Source: Chrysomallon squamiferum (Eukaryota; Mollusca; Gastropoda; Neomphalida; Peltospiridae). Taken from it: DNA of 64,000 nt. Below the pieces are notes generated by a model. The model was not told the origin of the DNA. It was given only the letters and a program-made list of their open reading frames with translations, and did no database searches. The stretch spans positions 5,550,142 through 5,614,141 of the forward strand of contig CM022670.1 in the NCBI GenBank assembly GCA_012295275.1, in the 5' to 3' direction. Below are positions 1-12,236 of this stretch, piece after piece (positions within the stretch are counted from its first letter, which is position 1; each line of letters begins with the position of its first letter). A program made the translations under genes and the position numbers.

Positions 1-136
1 AGAATTTTATTTCAGTACCACTTAGTGTTATTCTGATTTAATGCTTGTAAAATGTTTTGAATGTGTTTTTCTTTTTAATCTTTCTTTTTTCTCTCTTCTT
101 TTCTTTTTGCTGTTTATTTATATTTGATTCTTGCAG

Positions 137-3100
137 GAAATAGGTTCTTTTAGAAGTGTTGATGACCTGAGTGATGTTCCTGGGGTCAGTAGCTGTTTAG
201 TTCATCTAAACCGAAAACGTCTGCTGTGTCGACCATTACCTCATAAAATTAGAGCTTACACACCTCGCAGAGGGTAAGATGTTTTTCACACTGATAAAAT
301 GTGTTTTTGTACCTTTAAAATCTACTGTTAAAATACTTTGTTACTAAAATCTTCAGTTAAAATACTTTGTTACTAAAATCTTCAGTTAAAATACTTTCTT
401 ATGCTACTAAAATCTACTGTTAAAATACTTTCTTATGTTACTAAAATATGTTATGATACTAAAATGTACTGTTTAAATACTGTATTGTGTTACAGAAATC
501 TTCCTTTGAAATATTTTCTTGTATTACCAAATGTCCTGTTAAAATAAATTATAATTTATTGTGTTATAAAAGTTTAGTGTTAACATCTACAAGTTCAACT
601 TGTTTGCATATTTAAAATTAATTTTTGTCATATATTTATAAACATCTCTGTAAAAATGTTTTGTAATTTAGATTTATTAATTTTACTAGTCATGAGAAAT
701 GTATTGGACTTCTGCTTGGAACTTAGTATCACATTAATGATATGAATCTGACATATTTTGTGTTTATCCAGTGGATGCTTTTAATAATATTCACAGTAAT
801 CAGTTACATTTTTTGCCCTGCCTTGAAAAATCATCATCTCCAAGAAAGTGTTATGTAATGAGATGATGTGATAAAGTTAAATGAAAAGTGCTAAACAATG
901 GTCACTCAGAAGGGTGCAGTTATTACGAGTAACACAGAAAATAATGGTACCATGGTACATGAAAAATAATTGATGTCTTTTTTGTCGTCAATATTTCAAC
1001 CATAGAATAATTCCAATAGACAATTATTATTTTGTGCTGGTGTGTCATTAAACAAACATTAAATCATCTAATTACAACATATTTTTTTCTTAAAATATTT
1101 TCTTTCATTACTAACATACATTTTTTTTTTTTTTTTTCTGTGTAGACTTCGTAGGCTGACTCGACAATCTTCCCAGCAGACCACATCAGAAAATTGTAGT
1201 GTGACAACTCAAAATTCAGACAACTCAAATGCAACATGTCATCAGTCAGACAGTTCAAGTGTGACAACACAACATTCAGATAGCTCAAATGAGACAACAC
1301 AGCATTCAGACAGCTCAAATGAGGCAACACAACATTCAGATAATTTCAGTGTGACAAGTCAACATTCCGAAAATTTGAGCATTTCAAGTCGTCGACAGTT
1401 GGTGACACGGTCTCGAGTACATGATTTTTCTGTCAAAGATCTGTCTGAAGTTAATGGTCACCAGTTGTCTGTGTGTCAAGTGAAAACACAGGTACCTGTC
1501 TTTAGTCAACAGTCACCTGTTAGTATTGTCTTTAGTCACCAGTCACCTGTTAGTATTGTCAGTAGTCACCAGTTACCTGATAGTTGTAACCAGTCATCTG
1601 TGAGTACATGTTGGTTATCACCAGTCACCCCTCAGTAGTCACTAGTCACATGTCACTATTGTCAGTATTGTCAGTAGTCATCAGTTACCTGTGTGTGTGT
1701 GTCAGAAGTCACCAGTCACCTGTAATTATTGTCAGTAGTTACAGGGATCTGTATTCTGAAAATCCTGGTGTTTAGTAGAGATGTCCTAATTTCTGATTTT
1801 CTTGGCTAATTTCTTAATTAGCAGGTTTTTGGACTGAATATGGTTAGTCTGTTTAGATATTTGCTATTGGGAGGAGTAACAGTTTTAACATGTCTAAAAA
1901 CAGCACATTTTTTAGAATGTATTCAGTGTACACTTGTTTGTATTTTATGCATATTACATATATCCACAATTTTTATTGCCATGCACTTGTATTTATCCTC
2001 TTTACTTGCACTTAATTGCTGCACAGTTTGTTACAGTCACAAACATAAAATTAAACATCTACATGTATAAATCAGTATTCTGTTTCTAATTAAAATAGGA
2101 CTTTTAACAACATATTTTATTCAGATTCAAACCACAACAAGTGATAAAATTATTTAGCAAAAGTGTTATTCTTATTTGTTTATGATTACTTGCAGTCTGG
2201 TTTTCAGACCTCTGCTTACATTTGTACAGTTATTTTTCATGTCCATCTCAATTAGTTTAATTTGAATGCAAATTTAAAAGAACTGTTTATTGTCAACTTC
2301 TAAGCACAACAGTAGAACAATGCATTTTTGCAACTATTCATGCAGTTTTTCACATGATCTCATTCCATGTGACCAGTTGGTGATAGATAGACATCTCTGT
2401 TGTACTCATTCATAGAAACAAAGTCTGTATCAATTGATGAATGGTATAAGAAGGAGATAAAAAATTCATTAAGAATTCCACAAAAAAGGCCTTTAATGAT
2501 TTGAAGTTTATCAGTAATCACCACATTTGTTTATATTGGGAATATATGGGTATGTTTTAATAGTCATGAGTTGTATAGCGAAAACAAAGAGATGTATGTA
2601 TTAATAATCACATCTGTCTGTAGTTATCTGTAGTAAATAAAATGTAGATGTGCAAAAATAATTGTGAGTTCCGTGGTTGGTATTTATTAGCAATCATTAA
2701 TTGTTTATACTGCAGGAAATGACAATTTGATATAGATATATTGGTTTTGAAGACAGTAGGCAATTTGATGAATGATGTAAAAACGTGGTGTTTAATAGTT
2801 AAAACATTTGTTTTTTAAATTCCTCGAAGCTGTTGTGAAAATCTGCCTTAGGTTTCTTAATGAAATGTATTACTTTTAACTAAGAATTTTCAGCTCATTT
2901 TTACTGAATAAAATGAATAAAAACTTGTAAAAGATCTGTTTTACTCACATACACATTATTTTTATTATTCTATTTTTGCTTTTTTTAAAAATTTATTTCC
3001 ATGCAGGGTAATGTGAATTTTTCAAATCACTGTTTATAGTATCCAGAGTACTGAAGTCATATGAAGTAATTTGTTGTTTTTTTTGTTTTTTTTACAGAAT

Positions 3101-6100
3101 GGTGCAACACAGCCAAATGAACCAAAATATATGGATGCAGCAGACAACAGTGTTGGTGATTTAACTGTTGACCATTCTAATGATGGTTCTGATCAGAGTG
3201 ATGACGATGACGATCATGATGATGATGATGATGAAGTTGAAAGTGAATGTAGCTGTGACTTGCAAGATGCTGCAGTTTTGAGACTGAGGCAGTCTGGGTT
3301 CATGGGTTCATGTACAGCAGTCTGCTCCTATAGTCATGTATGTAATAACTTCATGTTTAGTGAAAGTAAGCCTGTTTCTTCTAAAATCTGCTAAATATAC
3401 TTTATACCTAAAACACTGACCCCTCCTTAGACTACCAAAAATTCTTATACAGCAGTAGAGTTCCATGAAAGAACAATCCAGCTGGACAAAATACACACAA
3501 AATAGTGGGATTCACAGTAGTTAGAATGACAAAGCTAACTTAACTATTCTGTTACAGATTTTATGCAAATTGTAATGGAGAAGAAAGCTTTTAGGTGAAA
3601 AATGCAAATCTGTTAATTGACCTTGATTTTGACTTTATCAAAGTATATAATATCTGATTTTTATTCTTTCTTTCTTTTCTTTCCCCCCGCAAACCACACA
3701 GAATCGACATGTCCTTGTTATTTGTGAAAAAGATAATTAAACTTACGCTTCAAAATTGTTTATGTTACAGATGAAGAAAAGAAAATCAACACTTCTGAAG
3801 GATGATGGATTGTCACCAAGGAAGAAAATATGTCGAGTTCACTGTAAACACAGGTATTTACTAAGAATTATTGTGAGTAGGTCCAGCCCAAATACATCTG
3901 ATTATGCAGCAGAGTGCACTATCTTCAGTTACTGTTTCATATTCAGTTATTAAATTGTTCCTGTAAGAATAATTATTCTTACAGGAACCTTGTTCCATTC
4001 TTATCTTATGATGTGATGCATTCAGAATTTGAATATTTACCACTTTTTTTCCTTTTTTTTAAATTTTTTATTTTTTATTTTTTTTTTTTTCGACTGTGAT
4101 GTGTTTTCTCCTAAGAGGTAGAGCCAGAGTTACACTGTTTAAAAAAACAAAATAAAATGAAATACTGTATCAAACATTACATTAACATATTTTCAAAACA
4201 GAATTTAAATACAGGTGTTAAACTCAAATTAAAAGAATGAATCATATTGAACAAGTTATTATCTTAAAGACCTTATCAGTCTAAAGCAGATTGTCAAATA
4301 TCTTTTGAAGAAAAAATCATTAATAATGATTTGATTATCTTTTTGTTTTTCAGTTATTATCCCTGTCGTCATGCTTCAAATTCTGTCAGCAGCTGGATGC
4401 TGGGTAACTGCCCAAGTGGCAGTGTAGCCTTGTCTAGACAACGGATACCATCAAAAGAAAACCCACCACCCAAACTTTGTGGTTGGCTTCAAACATTCCA
4501 GGTTACAATTGTAATGTACCTTGTATTTGTGTCACTGTAACTGGCTAACAACTATGAGTATATACAAAAAAGACACATTTAATATTAGTTTAGTCTGGTT
4601 TTATTGAACCGTTTAACAGTTGTAGGTATGCTTTTCTTACTGTGAGAGGCCTTATGCATTAAATATTGGTTCACTTTGTAGGGATGGAGCAATGCTGAAA
4701 GGCTGATGGCTCTTGACGAGCTAATTACCTTCTGTGATCCCACACAAGTACGGCATTTGATGCAGGTGATTGAGCCCCAGTTTCAGCGTGACTTCATTTC
4801 TCTGTTACCGAAGGAGGTTTGTAATTGATTTCACAAAGTCCTCTTGCAGTTCACTGTTTTACAAAGTTGACAGTATTTAATGAAATAGATTTCTAGTTAA
4901 CGCTTTCATAAAGTAGACTTGTAGTTTACTCTTTCATAAAGTAGCTTTGTAGTTTACTATTTCACAAAGAAGATTTAATTGTATCTTGTAGATTTAGAAA
5001 GAGATACATCTGTGTTTTACAAAGTATTTGTTTCAGTTTTACAAAATGATCACCTCAGTATATACTAACCTGGTCGCTATTGTGGCAAAATACACTGAGC
5101 CTAGTTAATGTAGGATTCTATGTATCTAAAAGCTACTCACAAATTTTGATAATGGTAACACATTTTTTTTAAATTTGATTTTAGTTACGCAGACAGAAAT
5201 GTCAACTAATTTATATAATTTTATAGGTAATATTTTAACAGAAATTTTCCTAACTAGTGGCAGAAAGCTGACCTATCACTGCAATAAACTGCTCTGTGTA
5301 TTAATACAAACTTGTTATTACATCTGACTGTGTATTGTTAATACAAACTTGTTATTACAGCTGATGTTCTGTGTATTGTTATTACAGCTGATGTTCTGTG
5401 TATAGTTATTACAGCTGAGTGTCTGTGTATTGTTATTACAGCTGGCTCTCTATGTGTTGTCATTCTTGGAGCCCAAAGACTTGCTGCGTGCTGCTCAAAC
5501 TTGTACTTACTGGCGAGTGCTTGCTGAAGACAATCTGCTGTGGAGGGAGAAGTGTAAGGAAGAGACAATTGACGAGTCACTAGTCTATGGTTGTCGACAG
5601 CGACAGAAAACTCGCTCTCAGAAAAGTCAGTGGAAGTCGCTGTACATGCGGCAGTACCAGATTGAACAGAACTGGCGTACTGGAATAATCAAGCCTCCAA
5701 AGGTAAAATCTTTTCAAATTTCTTTAATCTCCATTTAAGTAAAACTCAGTTACAGAATTTTGAAACCAAAACCCATGTAGATAGGTTCAGTTTGCCATTT
5801 CTCAACTAGTATTTATGTTGTGCATATGGTCAAATGCATTTTATAACTGACAGAAAAGTTTGAATTTTGATGTGCGTTCTGTAACAACAATAATGAGATT
5901 ACAGTTTTAGATATATAGCAAAATTTGAATATTTCAGATGCTGAAAGGACATGATGATCACGTGATAACCTGTCTGGAGTTTTGTGGCAGTAGAATAGTC
6001 AGTGGCTCTGATGACAACACACTCAAAGTGTGGTCAGCACTGTCTGGAAAGGTAACATTTGCTTTAATAAACATTATCTAGGTTCTAGCAACCATAACTG

Positions 6101-9100
6101 TCAATTTTTTTCCATTTTATGGATGTTTTTACAAAGAAAAGGTCAGACAAAAAAATCGTTCCTATCTCTATTCCAACAAAAGTTAGGGCTGTTTTCAGTA
6201 TAACCCCCCCCAGCCTTTATAATCTGATTTTTATAATTCAAATGCAGCCATGATGGTTAGCATTTGATAACTTTCAACACATGCCAAATTTTCAAGTCCT
6301 CTCTAAAAAGCTTTTTCTTTTCAGACTTTCAACTTGACAGAAAAACTGTTTTTAGACAATACTAATGTGTTTTGTGTTTCAGTGTTTGAGAACTGTTATT
6401 AGAAGATACACCTGTGTTTTGTGTTTCAGTGTTTGAGAACTCTGGTGGGACACACAGGAGGAGTGTGGTCTTCACAGATGTGTGGCTGTGTGGTTATCAG
6501 TGGCTCAACTGATCGAACTTTAAAAGTATGGAATGCAGACACTGGTCAGTGCAAACATACTCTCTATGGTCACACCTCCACTGTCCGATGTATGAGTCTC
6601 CATGGAAACAAGTTAGTATCAGTCCACTCATATCTTAACCATTGATTATAAAATAAAGTGCTAATTTTTATCTGTATTTTATTTGATTTTTAGAAGTGAT
6701 CTTTTTTGCTGCTTTTTAAAAAATTATTATTATTATTTTTTTTTTATATGTTTCTAATGAAAACTTTAACCATATTCATTTAACTTTTAATAGTGTACAG
6801 AAAACTGTTCTAACAAATGTGTCTGTAATTTAATAAAAATGTGCCCATTAAAGCTTTCATCTCATGTTGCCATACATACAATTTAACACTAATAAATCCA
6901 GGAAGTTGTTATTTTTTATTAGTTTCATGGGTAGGCATTACCTGAGACCCACCTAGTAACATGGTATTCTCTTTGCACCACATTTGTTGTCTTTACCATA
7001 TTTTTATATTGTCATATTTTTCTAATCAACATTGTAATCAACTGAGCTGAATGTGGTGTTGGCAAAACAGCTGTGCTTGAATGAATACGTTGAAACTCAT
7101 TTAGAATGGAGTGGAGTTTAAATCACTTTTGTCACTGTTTCTTTCAGCTGCTTGTAATAAATCTGTCAGTAAAATAAGAGAGAAATGATGATTGTTGATG
7201 ACATAATGCCAGCTAATTCTGTGAATGTAACCAATTTTAAGTAATCTTTGAAATTAAATATCTGGTCATTTCTAATTAATCAAATTTTGGAAAGTTTGTG
7301 AGATAATTTCATAGATAAAATCAATATTCTGTTTATACTTCTCATCTCAGAAAAACAGCTTTAAAAATATTGCTAACAATATTTTGAGCATTTGTAATAT
7401 TTGTTATTTTAAACATGCAAGATATATTAAATCGAAGGAGTGTCTTCTGTTTTTTAACTAATATTAAATATGTCTGAGAACTGGTGAATGAAAGCATTAT
7501 GCAACAGTGTGTATATTTTGTTTTTAATGTTTTAATTAGTTTCATGCAATTTGTTTTTAAGTTTACTAATATTCGTAATATTTTGGTAATAATAATTGTC
7601 TAATTTTAGCTCCAAAAATAATCAATCACCTTTAAAATAACAATTGATTTAAACTACAGAAAATAATTAATAGTTACAGGTATCTTCCATCTATTAGTTA
7701 CATAAACAGCTTGAAAAACAATAAATGCTGTGCTGTATTTTCCAAGAAAAGGAATTTGAATTTTTGTACTTTGTGTTTGCTAATTAGAATTTTATTTAAG
7801 GTTATAGTCTAGATTCAAAGTTTACATCCATGTTACATTAAGAAAAATAACGAAAGATATTTGTATATGTAATATAGTAATAATGCATGTAATTCTGATC
7901 CTTATATGAATTTGTTTATAATAAATGTTTTTTATATGTATGCATGACAAATCTTTATAAATGTTTGTTTTAGAGTTGTGAGTGGTTCACGTGATGCTAC
8001 ACTGCGACTGTGGGATGTTGAAAATGGTCACTGTCTTCATGTGCTCATGGGCCACGTGGCTGCAGTAAGATGTGTGCAGTATGATGGGCGCCGGATTGTC
8101 AGTGGTGCCTACGATTACACAGTCCGGGTTTGGGACCCAGAAACTGAAAGTTGCCTTCACACACTTCAGGGTCATACAAACCGTGTATACTCCCTACAAG
8201 TAAGTTGTTACAGCTTTCATAATATTTTCAGTAAAATTCAGGGTCACAGAAACAGTATATACTAACTACAAGTGAATTGTTGCAACTTTCATAATACTTT
8301 CAGTAAAATTCAGGGTCACACAAAGAGTGTATACTTCTTCAAGTAACTTGTTACAGCCTTCACAATACTTTCTAGTGACCATCAAAACTGTCATATTGGT
8401 ATCTTCCACTAATAAAATGTCCCATGTTTTAATTTGATATTGATCTGGTAGATTAAATATACTTTCACATATAAATTTTTGAAGTCCAGGAATAAAATAA
8501 AGCAACAACTTGTTTTAAAATATGAAGGGTTTGTAGTAATTTGGTAATATAAAAAACAAATATTAAAAAAACAAAAAATGAAGTTTTATGGCAGTGTTAA
8601 ATATCAGTGAGAGAGGTCTGGTTGAAGCATACTACACAAGTAGATACAGACAGACACTGCTGGTGAAGCATTGTTTTGTCTTTTTTTAATTTAATATTTA
8701 AGTTGATTTATTTCAGTAAATTAAAGTAGTATTATTGTTTTCTATCTTACAGAACTAAAAATGTTTTTTAAAACAATTATTGGATGTAAATATGTTACAT
8801 TAATATTTTGTGCAAATGTGTAAATAATACTGCTGATTACTGCAAATAAAAGTTAATACTGTTGTAAATCATTACACTACAAATTATTTGTGCAGCAGCT
8901 TTTCAAGAAAGTTCACCTCCTCTGCAATTTAATCTGTTTTTTTTTCTGTTTTTTCTGAATCTCACAAAATTATGTTTTGTAGTACAAACTGTGATTGAGT
9001 GTTGGTCAAACAGTGTTAGGTAGGCAAATATTGCTGCTCATCTGATCATTTTAAAAAATGATTTAAAGTTCTCCCATCATTTAACAACAAGCTGTGTTTT

Positions 9101-9709
9101 GTGTTTTTATAGTTTGATGGTATCCATGTGGTCAGTGGTTCACTGGACACATCTATACGAGTGTGGGAGGTGGAAACTGGAAATTGTCTTCACACTCTGA
9201 TAGGTCACCAGTCATTGACCAGTGGTTTGGAGCTCAAAGACAATATACTTGTATCAGGAAACGCAGACTCAACAGTCAAAGTGTGGGACATTACTAGTGG
9301 ACAGTGTCTGCAGACTCTGCAAGGTCAGTCAGAACCAAACTTTTTGTAAATTCTTTAAACATTTCATTTCAGCTTTTTGTAAAAGTAACTAATTCTGATA
9401 TTTGTTTCATTTGTTTCAGGACCAAACAAACATCAGAGTGCTGTGACATGTCTGCAGTTCAATAAAAAGTTTGTTATCACGTCATCTGATGATGGGACAG
9501 TTAAGATATGGGATTTAAAAACAGGAGAATTTTTACGAAATCTGGTTTCCCTGGACAGTGGTGGGAGTGGAGGTGTTGTGTGGCGTTTGAGAAGCAGCAA
9601 TACTAAACTGGTGTGTGCAGTGGGCAGTCGGAATGGAACTGAAGAAACTAAGCTTCTTGTTCTTGACTTTGACGTGGAAGACAAAAAACTTAGCACTTAT
9701 AAAGAATGA
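137..9709 (+). CDS. FBXW7: F-box/WD repeat-containing protein 7 (FBXW7), 3' 12 exons; 5' end outside window
   Basis: Substrate-receptor subunit of the SCF (SKP1-CUL1-F-box) ubiquitin ligase. In known orthologues it binds phosphodegrons of cyclin E, MYC, Notch and JUN. Exons with GT-AG ends and consistent phases: 137-273, 1146-1491, 3098-3337, 3771-3853, 4354-4501, 4682-4816, 5442-5702, 5938-6051, 6430-6611, 7974-8199, 9113-9323, 9420-9709. They sum to 790 codons plus TGA. The order is: Ser/Thr/Gln-rich N-terminus, acidic Asp/Glu run (3199-3246), basic KKRK and RKK signal (3771-3840), dimerisation segment ([13 protein letters not shown]), F-box ([15 protein letters not shown]), then a WD40 propeller from [10 protein letters not shown]. 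The three Arg that bind phosphodegrons in human FBXW7 (R465, R479, R505) are kept in [15 protein letters not shown] and GSRDATLR. The C-terminus ends [18 protein letters not shown]. Human isoform alpha is 707 residues. Residue 1 here is not the true start, because the first exon enters from an upstream acceptor at 135-136. Confidence 0.97.
300..470. repeat. Intronic tandem repeat after the first visible FBXW7 exon
   Basis: Short degenerate repeat of 'ttaaaatactttgttactaa' plus aatcttcag, about five copies, in the first visible FBXW7 intron. The rest of that intron (470-1145) is AT-rich and I see nothing further in it. Confidence 0.6.
1146..1491 (+). CDS. FBXW7: FBXW7 N-terminal exon with 10-residue coding repeat and a second possible donor
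   Basis: The exon encodes a low-complexity segment in which a 10-residue unit of the type [10 protein letters not shown] recurs about five times, a coding 30-bp minisatellite. It is poorly conserved outside the lineage and probably disordered. The exon begins after a T-rich tract and AG (1144-1145). The donor after 1491 (CAG|GTACCT) keeps phase 0. The frame stays open beyond it to 1638, and a stronger-looking donor (TCT|GTGAGT) after 1599 is also phase 0, so a 36-codon longer exon is equally compatible with the next exon. Which donor is used cannot be decided from sequence alone. Confidence 0.8.
1457..1745 (+). repeat. Repeat spanning the end of FBXW7 exon 1146-1491 and the intron
   Basis: Units of the kind gtcaccagtcacctgttagtattgtc begin inside the exon (gtcaccagttgtctgtg) and continue about seven times into the intron. 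One copy carries the alternative GTGAGT donor at 1600. The remaining intron to 3097 is AT-rich without recognisable features. Confidence 0.65.
3957..3988. repeat. Perfect 32-bp palindrome in an FBXW7 intron
   Basis: gttcctgtaagaataa is followed directly by its exact reverse complement. The interior reads gtaagaataattattcttac-ag, so the hairpin has a donor-like GTAAG on one side and a TTACAG acceptor-like end on the other. Confidence 0.8.
5334..5441 (+). repeat. 27-bp tandem repeat carrying the FBXW7 F-box exon acceptor
   Basis: The unit 'tgtgtattgttattacagct' plus seven bases is repeated so that AG dinucleotides end at 5360, 5387, 5414 and 5441. The last is the true acceptor. Further degenerate copies extend upstream to about 5285. 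Confidence 0.85.
5442..5702 (+). CDS. FBXW7: FBXW7 F-box exon
   Basis: Encodes most of the F-box helices that contact SKP1 ([15 protein letters not shown], then [21 protein letters not shown]) and the linker to the propeller. It is 87 codons, phase 0 at both ends. Its acceptor (ttattacag, ending 5441) is the last of four near-identical copies spaced exactly 27 bp apart, described as a separate repeat. Confidence 0.95.
8165..8345 (+). repeat. 72-bp tandem repeat containing the end and donor of FBXW7 exon 7974-8199
   Basis: Three copies of a block that begins inside the exon (cagggtcatacaaac...) and runs through the donor into the intron. The true donor is at 8200; copies with GT fall at 8272 and 8343. 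Exon-derived parts of the copies are diverged. Confidence 0.8.
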
Positions 9710-9710
9710 T

Positions 9711-10700
9711 TGTCCACATACATAGTATTTTTAAACAATGTGTCCACATGGAGGGCAAGTGTATAGTTTGTCCACATTGAGGCTGAGTGAATGTATACAG
9801 TGTGTCCACTTAGTGAGTGTATACAGTGCATCCACATACAGTAAGTGTGTGCAGTGAGTGTGCACAGTGTGTCCAAAAACTGGGTGAATGTATACAGTTT
9901 GTCCACATACACTGAGTGTATACAGTGTATCCACATAGAGTAAGTGTATACAGTGTGTACAATGTGCCCACATACTGGGTGAATGTATACAGTGTGTCCA
10001 CATACCTTGAGTGTATACAGTGTGTCCACATACATTGAGTGTATACAGTATGTCCACATACACTTAGTGTATACAGTGGATCCACACACATTGAGTGTAC
10101 ACAGTGGGTCCACATACATTGAGTGTATACAGTGAGTCCACATACACCGAGTGTATACAATGTATCTATATGTTGAGTGAGTGAATGTTTACAGTGTGTC
10201 TACATACATAGTGAGTGTGTACACTGTCCACATATGTATTAGTGTATACAGTGTGTATATGTATCTTCATATACAGTGTGTCAGTGTACAGTGTGTACAG
10301 TGTCCACACAGTGAGGCTCTACAGAGTTCATATACAGAGTGAGTGTAAACAGTGTCAGTATACAAAATAAGTGAATGTATATAGTGTTTTTACATTCAGT
10401 GAGTTTATACTGTGTCCACATACAGTACGTATATATAGTGTCCACACACAGTGACCGTATACAGTACAACCACTTACAGTGTGACCATATACAGTATGTG
10501 AATGTATACAGTGTGTCCAGTGGTAGTCTATATACAGTATCCACACATTCTAAACATGATAGTAGTCTGTTGGCAGTATAAAATGTAATTGCATGTATAC
10601 ACAGTTTCTGTATAGTACGATTGGACAGTGTGTTCACAAAAATGCTGGTTAGATGAGTACAGAGTGAATGTGTAGAATCCCCATACAGAGAGAATGTGTG
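9711..10700. repeat. Minisatellite downstream of the FBXW7 stop codon
   Basis: Degenerate tandem array of about 25-40 units built on 'gtgtccacatacagtgagtg' followed by 'tatacagt'. It starts two bases after the FBXW7 stop codon, so it probably lies in the 3' UTR (a candidate AATAAA is at 11567). Units become more diverged after 10200. Long open frames on the minus strand here are repeat artefacts. Confidence 0.85.
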
Positions 10701-11894
10701 CAGACTAAATGCAAAGTGGCTCTTTAAACAGTGTCACTAAATTTACATAAGGAAAAATTGCAGAATTTGGTGATGCTTGTTTTTTTTTTTAGATGTGCCT
10801 GTTGTTTTCTGTGTTGTTTTAATTTTGTTGGCTGGATGTTGAGAAGGGTGACAGTGTCATCAAATGTCCTGCTCAGTTGTAATTATACTGCTATTGGCAC
10901 AAGTGCTTATCTTTGTTTTGTTTCCATCAGACATTTTGTTTGTATGATAGGCAGGCTTGATTAGATATTTTATTTGTTTGATTACAATGTTCATTTGTGT
11001 TTTGTTTTTTTCTGTTATATATGTTTAGATTATTTTTTTGTGTGTTAGATAATGTGGTAAAGTTGAACATTTTGTTCAGCTGTGTATAGCTGCATGATGT
11101 TTGTGAGGTGTGGTTGGATGTTCATTGTTTTGTTTGTGAGATATGGTTATATGTTCAGTGTTTTGTTTGTGAGATATCTATCAGAAGTTTTAAGCAAGAA
11201 TGGTGAAATAAGAATTTCAGTTAAGCCAAAAAAAAAAAAAAAAAAAAAACCCCCCCAAAAAAAAACAATCTGTGAATTTGTTTTAATATTACAGTTTGAT
11301 TACATCAGTCTGTTCAGTAGTCCACTGTGGTCATGTTAGAGTAATGCCTTACGTCTAAACATTTTTTCCCTTTATTGTTCCTTTTACTTCTTTTGTTGTT
11401 GTTATTCATTTAATAATTCGTAATATTGTCAAGGATATATTATGTTCATACTAAATATAAAGGATAATTTCTTCCTTTTTACTTTCTTTTTTCTTCATTT
11501 TTTTTTCCATATAGAATAATTGTGGAATATTTATTTGTTTTTTTAAACTCAAAAAAAAAAAAGGACAATAAAGATGTCTTTCTTGTTAATATTTCTGATG
11601 TGGGTCAAATAAAATAAATAAAATTAGTATCAAATTGAATTGGTAACTAAAATAAAATTAACAGTGTTTGAAAAGGTTTTCAAAAATTACTCTCCAGTTG
11701 AAAAGTTTTCCATCTCAATATCTGACACAGAAATCACATCTCCCAACAGTTTAGGTTAAGAATAAGTTGTAACCATGTTCAGATATTTGTCACAGACACC
11801 ATCCATGTGTTGATGTATTAGCCATAGATATCAGTATGTTCTGACATTTTTTGTATGGTGCATTTCCACATGTTCAAGCTGTTTTGCATTACAT

Positions 11895-12236
11895 CATTAG
11901 CCACAAACAATTGTTAAAAAATTATCAAGTACATTTCTCTAGGTCAACAACAATTGTTAGATGACTGTCTACTACATTTCTGTTAGGTAACTCAACAATT
12001 GTTAGATGACTGTCTACTACATTTCTCTTAGCAACAACAGTTGTTAGATACTGTCTACTATATTTCTTTTGGGTAACGCAACAACAGTTGTTAGATGACT
12101 ACTACATTTTTCTTTGGTAACAACAATTGTTAGATACTGTCTACTACATTGTTCTTTGGTAACTCAACAACAATTGTTAGATGACTCTACTACATTGTTC
12201 TTTGGTAACTCAACAACAATTGTTAGATGACTCTTC
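11895..12236. repeat. About 50-bp tandem repeat with CAACAATTGTTG core
   Basis: About seven degenerate copies containing acaacaattgttagatgact, then ctactacattt. The core caacaattgttg is palindromic. It lies in the FBXW7-to-receptor intergenic interval. Confidence 0.8.

Noticed and set aside
1840-2070. 76-codon hydrophobic frame in an FBXW7 intron
   Set aside because: Low-complexity AT-rich intron sequence between two exons with matching phase.
9697-10160. Three long minus-strand open frames (CGHTVYTQCMWTHC type)
   Set aside because: They translate the minisatellite in different frames, with no start context, splice sites or non-repeat sequence.
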